Shown one piece after another: positions 61,003-64,000 of a stretch of 64,000 nucleotides of DNA; position 1 is the stretch's first letter; each line of letters starts with the position of its first letter. This DNA comes from Gerris lacustris (taxonomy: Eukaryota; Arthropoda; Insecta; Hemiptera; Gerridae), in the NCBI GenBank assembly GCA_951217055.1, contig OX578279.1:27120173-27184172 (forward strand), read 5' to 3'. The notes under the pieces are model-generated. The model was given only the letters and a program-made list of their open reading frames with translations. It had not been told where the DNA came from and did not search any database. The position numbers and the translations under genes are program-made.

Positions 61003-61190
61003 TAGTACATTAAGCGTCTAATGCAGAAAGTAGCATTTTGCATGGGAGTGTGGAGTTTGCATCCGAGAGACAGCGATTGTAGTAAAACCACACGAGCAAA
61101 GCAAAATGCAGTTTTCGCACGAGTTGCGTACCGTACTTTATCTACGGTTGTGGATTTTAATAATAAATACAGAAAAATATGTAATAAACT
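61003..61190. repeat. 190-bp direct repeat, copy 2
   Basis: Matches 60429-60622: AGTACATTAAGCGTCTAATG, GGAGTGTGGAGTTTGCA, CCACACGAGCAAAGCAAAAT, GCACGAGTTGCGTACCGTAC, TTTATCTACGGTTG. Differences are scattered substitutions. Just downstream, a segment with AATATGTAATAAACTTCTTA is itself duplicated (about 61176-61265). Confidence 0.85.
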
Positions 61191-61393
61191 TCTTAGATCT
61201 TAGACTGAGGTATATTTATTAAGAAAAATATGTAATAAACTTCTTAGATCTTAGACTGAGATATATTTATTAAATCTTAGACTGAGCTATATTTACAAAA
61301 TATAAATATTAAATTATGTCTGACAACTTGTCAGTAACTGACACAAGGTATGTGTCAGTCCTCCTCTCTTATCTTAGAATAATAATATATATA

Positions 61394-62437
61394 CTTAGAA
61401 TAATACTATGTATAGAAGGAGCATAGAATCGGAATCCTGAGCAATTACTGATAAGAGACTGAAACTAACTTTTGCCGAGAGGTTGTGTCCTTAAGACCAG
61501 GCTGCCAACATAAAAACACTCATTTTTTTTCATTTAAACAGGAGGAGGTTGGCCATGCTTTAGTAACTATTCAAGCCCGCTCACAAACATCAAGAAGACA
61601 AAACCCTGCCATTGGCTATTGTTTACGTTTCACTCTGACGTCATTTTTTACAACTCGCCCTGCATGATATAATAAACATTATTTTTAGCATATTTCAAGC
61701 TAAAATAAGATAAAACTCAAAAAAAAATATTACAATAAACTAAACTGACTATCAATATTATAATTTAATAAAAAATTACATTAAAAAACCGAAGGCAAAT
61801 AATTTTAGAGTTATGACGACACAAATTACAAAAATGAATTTTTAGAACGCGGATAGGGACACAACCAAAGTTGGCTTCAATGTTATCAGTGATCCTCCTT
61901 CTATATATTGTATTATTCTAAGTATATATAGAAGGAGCATAGAATCGGAATCCTAAGCAATTACTGATAAGAGACTGAAGCCAACATTTGCCGAGAGGTT
62001 GTGTCCTTAAGACCAGGCTGCCAACACAACAACACTCATTTTTTTTATTATACTGGAGAAGGTTGGACATACTTTTGTAACTATTCAAAGCCCGCTCACA
62101 AACAATCAAGAAGACAAACCCTGCCATTGGTTATTGTTTACGTTTCACTCTGACGTCATTTTTTTCACCTCGCACGGCATGATATGATAAACATTATTTT
62201 CAGCATATTTCAAGCTAAAAATAAGATAAAACACAATAAAAATATTACAATAAACGAAACTAACTATCAATAATTAAAATTTACTAAAAATTAAATTAAA
62301 AAAACCGAAGGCAAATAATTTTAGAGTTATGACGTCACAAATTTCAAAAATGAATTTTTAGAACGCGGATTAAGGGACACAACCAAAGTTGGCTTCAATG
62401 TTATCAGTGATCCTCCTTCTATATATTGTATTATTCT
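61394..62437. mobile_element. MITE in tandem (two units of about 516 bp)
   Basis: Each unit starts TATAGAAGGAGCATAGAATC and ends GTGATCCTCCTTCTATATA, and both termini lie within CTTAGAATAATA / TATTATTCTAAG sequence, so each unit has long imperfect TIRs (also ACTGATAA with TTATCAGT, and GAAGCCAAC with GTTGGCTTC). Unit 1 is about 61411-61926 and unit 2 is 61927-62437; they are nearly identical and share one terminal block at the junction. Internal blocks include AAGACCAGGCTGCCAACA and TTTACGTTTCACTCTGACGT. Frames 61485-61667 and 61918-62127 are internal. Confidence 0.88.
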
Positions 62438-62439
62438 AA

Positions 62440-62915
62440 GTCTCTTATATTGAAGAGGAGCTCAGGAGGTCAATATGCTTCCGATGTTCCAACTGCGTTC
62501 CATCCTCTGTCACGGTGTAGTGGAGTAGTGGAGTTGTCCGTGTCTGGCATCTGGTCGCCACTGTTATAAACATCCACATATTTCCTCCACTCCTATAATT
62601 TAGCGCCAGTACTCTCTCTCCCACCACGAACGATCTCCTCGGTGGTCTTGTGTTTTCTCTTATATTCGGGTCTTCCTTTACTTCATTCCTTACCTCAGTT
62701 CTGTTCTCACCTTGAAACCTTACATCCCTTCGTTAGGTGATTTCCCCGTACTAGCTGTTGTCATCCTCAAGCGGCTAACTAAATCTAATAGTTTTTCCTC
62801 AGGAATCCCTCTGCCAATCTTCATTGCAGGTACTCCCTTCTTTATTGTTTGAACCAACCACTTGGCTTGTCCATTCGTGGACGGGTGGAAAGGTGCTGTT
62901 CATTTATGAGATATC
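62440..62915. other. G+C-richer unique DNA, no gene recognised
   Basis: Pyrimidine-rich sequence with a 60-codon minus frame (62445-62627) of no known family. Confidence 0.35.
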
Positions 62916-62918
62916 TTA

Positions 62919-64000
62919 TCTATATATATAAAATCCAAATACCACACACTGACTCACTGACACATCACGATATCTCTGAAACCATTGGACCTACGACCAT
63001 GAAATTTTGTAGGTGTGTTCCTCTTACCTCCTAGGTGCTCGCTAAGAAATATTTTAAAGATCCGCCATCTTGATTCAAGATGGCGGCCATTTATATACAA
63101 AATTCGACAAGACGATATCTCGGGAACCAATTGCACTAGAACCTTGAAATTCTGAAGTTGGCTTCCTTTTATGAAATTAGTAACTTTTGATAAATAGTTT
63201 ACCAATCGGGCATATTGATTCAAGATGGCGGCCATACATATATAAAAGGCCACATGTGTGCATGATCTTTATACAAATCTACAGTTTTAGTCCGATCTCG
63301 ATGAAAATTTGCACACTTGACCTTCAAAGCAAGGGGAAAATCACTGTCTACACGAATATTCAAAATTTTATTTTTGGGGTACGGGGTACAAATGTTAAAG
63401 TAATGAACATCCTTCATGATGCATATCGTTGAAAAGCTCTTTAAGAGGACAGTAATTGTGGTTATGTACAGTTTTATCATATTTTCACTTAGGAGGGGGG
63501 TATAATTAAAAAATATAGCTATATCTTATATAAAAAGAAGTGTATCCGTATGAGGGTATGTCTTTTATCCTAATTTGATGAATATTTACACACTTTTTCT
63601 TCAAAACAAGGTGAAGGTAACTGCCTACATGAGATTACGAAATTATAATTTTGGTACACAGGGGTACGGGGTACAAGTGATGAATACCCTTCATCTTCAT
63701 GATGCATATCGTTGAAATGCTCTTTAAGAGTACAGTAATTGTTGTTATGTGAATAGTTTATATCTATATATGTATATAAAAGTCAACATATGTGTGTACA
63801 TATGCATGTTTTTTTATACAAATCTACAGTTTTATTCCGATCTCGATGAAAATTTGCACACTTGACCTTCATAGCAAGGGGAAGGTAACTGTTTACATGA
63901 ATTTTCGAACTATAACTTTTGGTTCAAAGGGGTACGGGGTACAAGTAATGAATACCCTTTATCTTCATGATGCATATCGTTGAAATGCTCTTTAAGAGTA
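62919..64000 (+). mobile_element. Nested or tandem Helitron 5' ends, running off the window
   Basis: A|TCTATATATATAAAATCCAA at 62919 is a Helitron 5' terminus; further start-like strings lie near 63229 (ACATATATAAAAGG), 63523 (ATCTTATATAAAAAG) and 63763 (TCTATATATGTATATAAAA). After three of them follows the same block: TCGATGAAAATTTGCACACT, GGGGTACGGGGTACAA, CATGATGCATATCGTTGAA, GCTCTTTAAGAG, in three copies (63269-, 63575-, 63815-). The block is the inverse of sequence inside the 13-14 kb Helitrons, so they are one superfamily. No CTAG end was found before the window stops. CCGCCATCTTGATTCAAGAT then GGCGG at about 63062 is a palindrome. Frames here are repeat-derived. Confidence 0.8.

Overview
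The window is A+T-rich eukaryotic DNA. It has very long (TA)n tracts, poly(A/T) runs, tRNA-derived SINEs, Helitrons, a Penelope-like retroelement, a LINE fragment and many palindromic MITE-like elements. No bacterial-style gene organisation is present, and I found no intact protein-coding gene, no CRISPR array, no rRNA and no functional tRNA. The repeat style (short sequences ending in runs of GTCTGTCTGTCCG, Helitrons ending in GGGTTTTGCTAG, SINEs with a TAC tail) suggests an arthropod, most likely an insect and perhaps a hemipteran. That assignment is inference and cannot be proved from this window. The region is best read as intergenic or deep intronic sequence.

Layout. 0-12 kb: mostly unique A+T-rich DNA with a G+C-richer island (1.24-1.86 kb), large foldback elements (2.2, 4.9 and 5.4 kb), five copies of a roughly 400-bp interspersed repeat (called R1 here) and one copy of a repeat with a tRNA-like segment (R2). 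12-20 kb: two minus-strand Helitrons, a degenerate LINE 3' end, a 738-bp element with 15-bp terminal inverted repeats (TIRs) and a 129-bp hairpin MITE flanked by TTA. 20-30 kb: two minisatellites, a third R2 copy, and a 757-bp DNA transposon derivative with 16-bp TIRs and a TTA duplication that resembles PIF/Harbinger ends. 30-40 kb: a Penelope terminal fragment with a hammerhead-like core, R1 copies, a transposon whose sister copy lies at 53 kb, and a decayed Penelope-like element with reverse transcriptase C-terminal and GIY-YIG nuclease remnants. 40-52 kb: few recognisable repeats, one SINE with an 11-bp target duplication, a block of related tandem repeats ending at 47.4 kb and the longest open frame (191 codons, unrecognised), then large (TA)n arrays. 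52-64 kb: a 21-bp minisatellite, the 53-kb transposon, a second SINE, a cluster of palindromes (58-61 kb), a tandemly doubled MITE (61.4-62.4 kb) and nested Helitron 5' ends that run off the right edge.

Nothing here forms a gene pathway. The biology visible is transposon turnover: autonomous families (Penelope, LINE, Helitron) present only as decayed pieces, with many non-autonomous passengers. Most open frames longer than 60 codons are chance frames or lie inside repeats. I did not find evidence of a new functional system. The most informative items are the Penelope remnant, the hammerhead-like core, the transposon family with a hairpin outside its TIR, and the tandem or nested MITE and Helitron structures.
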